Shown here: in pieces, positions 20,419 through 21,543 of the stretch
Numbering within the stretch: the first letter of the stretch is position 1
Layout: each line of letters opens with the position of its first letter
NCBI GenBank assembly: GCA_050697275.1
Contig: JBOGZI010000083.1
Location: forward strand, 1 to 21,543
Direction of reading: 5' to 3'
DNA length: 21,543 nt
From: JBOGZI01 sp050697275
Lineage (GTDB): Bacteria; Actinomycetota; Thermoleophilia; Solirubrobacterales; 70-9
Made by a program: the position numbers and the translations under genes
The notes under the pieces: model-generated
Database searches by the model: none
What the model was told of the DNA's origin: nothing
The model's input: the letters and a program-made list of their open reading frames with translations, nothing else

Positions 20419-21543
20419 ATGAAGTGGTGGGGCTGGGGCGACCCGGAGCGGCGCCTGCAGCTACCCGAGTCGGCGGTCGCCGCGCTCCGCGAGGAGCTCG
20501 GCGTCGAGCCCGGCGACGCCACCGCGCGCGTCGAGCTGGACCAGATCGAGCTGCCGGAGCCGAGCCCGCTGCCCGAGGCGGTGCGCGCCGCCGCGGGTGA
20601 CGATGCTGTCGCGACCGGCGCCGAGGAGCGCCTGCGCCGCGCGGCGGGCCGAAGCTACCCCGACCTGGTCCGGCTGCGCGCCGGCAGGCTCGAGACGGCC
20701 CCGGACGCAGTGATCACGCCGCCTGACGTCGCGGCGGTCGCGGCGGTGCTCGAGGCGTGCGCCCGCGAGGGGGTCGCCGTGATCCCCTACGGGGGCGGGA
20801 CGAGCGTGGTCGGCGGTCTCGACGCGCTTCGCGACGGCCACGCCTGCGCCGTCTCCCTCGACCTCGCCCGGCTCCGCTCGGTCGACCTGGACCCGACCTC
20901 GCTCACCGCCCGGCTCGGGCCGGGGCTGGAGGGCCCGGAGGCCGAGCGGGCGCTGGGGGAGAGGGGGATGACGCTGGGACACTTCCCGCAGTCGTACGAG
21001 CAGGCGACGATCGGCGGCTACGCGGCGACGCGCTCCGCCGGTCAGGCATCGAGCGGCTACGGCCGCTTCGACGATCTGGTCACGGCGATCGAGCTGACCT
21101 CGCCCGCGGGCAGGATCCGCACCCGGGAGACCCCCCACAGCGCCGCCGGCCCGTCGATCCGCGAGCTGGTGCTCGGCTCGGAAGGGACGCTGGGGGTGAT
21201 CACCGAGGTCGTCTGCCGGGTCCGGCCGGCTCCGGAGCTGCGCTCCTACGAGGGCTGGGTCGCCGCGGACTTCGCCTCCGGCAGCGAGATCCTCCGAGAG
21301 CTCGCCCAGCGCGGCGAGATGCCGGATGTGCTCCGCCTCTCCGACGAGGAGGAAACCCGGGTCTCGCTCGACCTGGCGGGGACGGAGGGGCTGCGCAAGC
21401 GGGCGCTCGACGCCTACCTCGGCCTGCGCCGTCGCACAGGGGGTTCCCTGATCGTCTGCGGCTGGGAGGGCGAGCGCGAGGCGGTGCGGCGCCAGCGCTC
21501 GCTGGCCGGCCGCCGGCTGCGCGCGGGGGGCGCGGTGCCGCTC
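20419..21543 (+). CDS. FAD-linked oxidase, alkyl-dihydroxyacetonephosphate synthase-like (3' end beyond window)
   Basis: The frame from ATG 20419 stays open for 375 codons to the window edge. It starts MKWWGWGDPERR, a distinctive opening of actinobacterial homologues of alkyl-DHAP synthase (AGPS). The VAO-type FAD-binding domain shows VITPPDVAAVAAVL (98-111), IPYGGGTSVVGG (122-133, FAD pyrophosphate loop), GHFPQSYEQATIGGYAATR (187-205) and GYGRFDDLV (213-221). GSEGTLGVITEV follows (253-264). AGPS forms the ether bond of ether lipids by swapping an acyl for an alkyl chain on acyl-DHAP. D-lactate/glycolate oxidase-like activity is the alternative, since the substrate-defining C-terminal part is missing. 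It lies 8 nt after the SRPBCC gene. Confidence 0.83.
   Translation, partial: MKWWGWGDPERRLQLPESAVAALREELGVEPGDATARVELDQIELPEPSPLPEAVRAAAGDDAVATGAEERLRRAAGRSYPDLVRLRAGRLETAPDAVITPPDVAAVAAVLEACAREGVAVIPYGGGTSVVGGLDALRDGHACAVSLDLARLRSVDLDPTSLTARLGPGLEGPEAERALGERGMTLGHFPQSYEQATIGGYAATRSAGQASSGYGRFDDLVTAIELTSPAGRIRTRETPHSAAGPSIRELVLGSEGTLGVITEVVCRVRPAPELRSYEGWVAADFASGSEILRELAQRGEMPDVLRLSDEEETRVSLDLAGTEGLRKRALDAYLGLRRRTGGSLIVCGWEGEREAVRRQRSLAGRRLRAGGAVPL

Noticed and set aside
20461..21138. Minus-strand 225-codon frame
   Set aside because: It is opposite the AGPS-like gene, which has clear FAD motifs. No motif in the minus frame.
1..21543. tRNA, rRNA, CRISPR or phage-like modules
   Set aside because: No cloverleaf, rRNA-like or regularly spaced repeat sequence was recognised by eye on either strand. 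A tRNAscan or minced run would be needed to be sure.

Overview
The window is about 21.5 kb of high-GC DNA that reads as a chromosomal core region of an actinobacterium, most likely a deep-branching class such as Thermoleophilia (Solirubrobacterales-like). That placement is an inference. It rests on the gene order rpsB-tsf-pyrH-frr-(uppS)-cdsA ... dxr-rseP-ispG-proS, on a pgsA-rsiG-like-garA-ftsR block, on frequent GTG/TTG starts, on apparently leaderless promoters, and on lysine-rich secreted proteins. No rRNA, tRNA or CRISPR array was seen.

Layout: (1) 1-122 is the 3' end of an IS481-type transposase. (2) 240-2524 is a tightly packed + strand operon proC-yggT-lspA-rluD. (3) 2525-2749 is a structured leader containing a 13-bp perfect inverted repeat and several hairpins. 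It precedes the translation/nucleotide/envelope operon rpsB-tsf-pyrH-frr-uppS-cdsA (2750-7317), whose genes mostly overlap by 4 bp or lie a few bases apart. (4) 7311-9451 holds accessory genes between cdsA and dxr: a minus-strand class III nucleotidyl cyclase, a divergent secreted Lys-rich protein with palindromic operators between them, and a DUF2510/zinc-ribbon/membrane protein. (5) 9514-16158 carries the MEP-pathway genes dxr and ispG with the site-2 protease rseP. A FadD15-like acyl-CoA synthetase and a second Lys-rich secreted protein lie between rseP and ispG. (6) proS runs on the minus strand, tail-to-tail with ispG. It is an archaeal/eukaryal-type ProRS that has lost three of the four expected C-terminal zinc cysteines. 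(7) 17675-19925 is a divergent + strand block: a CDP-alcohol phosphatidyltransferase (pgsA-like), a small RsiG-like protein with a c-di-GMP-type motif, a zinc-ribbon/FHA GarA homologue and an FtsR-type MerR regulator. (8) 19937 to the end is an SRPBCC protein and the N-terminal 375 residues of an alkyl-DHAP-synthase-like flavoenzyme.

Functionally the window couples ribosome and translation genes (S2, EF-Ts, RRF, ProRS) with isoprenoid and undecaprenyl phosphate supply (DXR, IspG, UppS), phospholipid synthesis (CdsA, PgsA-like, acyl-CoA ligase, possible ether-lipid enzyme) and membrane proteolysis (LspA, RseP). It also carries signalling modules: a cyclase, a c-di-GMP/anti-sigma candidate and a phospho-dependent FHA switch. 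The most interesting signals are the RsiG-like gene with a palindrome over its promoter, the rpsB leader, the two palindromes in the cyclase/secreted-protein divergent region, six start codons placed 6-8 nt after a TANNNT box (leaderless architecture), and domain extensions or losses in S2, IspG, RseP, RluD and ProRS. No obviously new multi-gene defence or mobile system was found.
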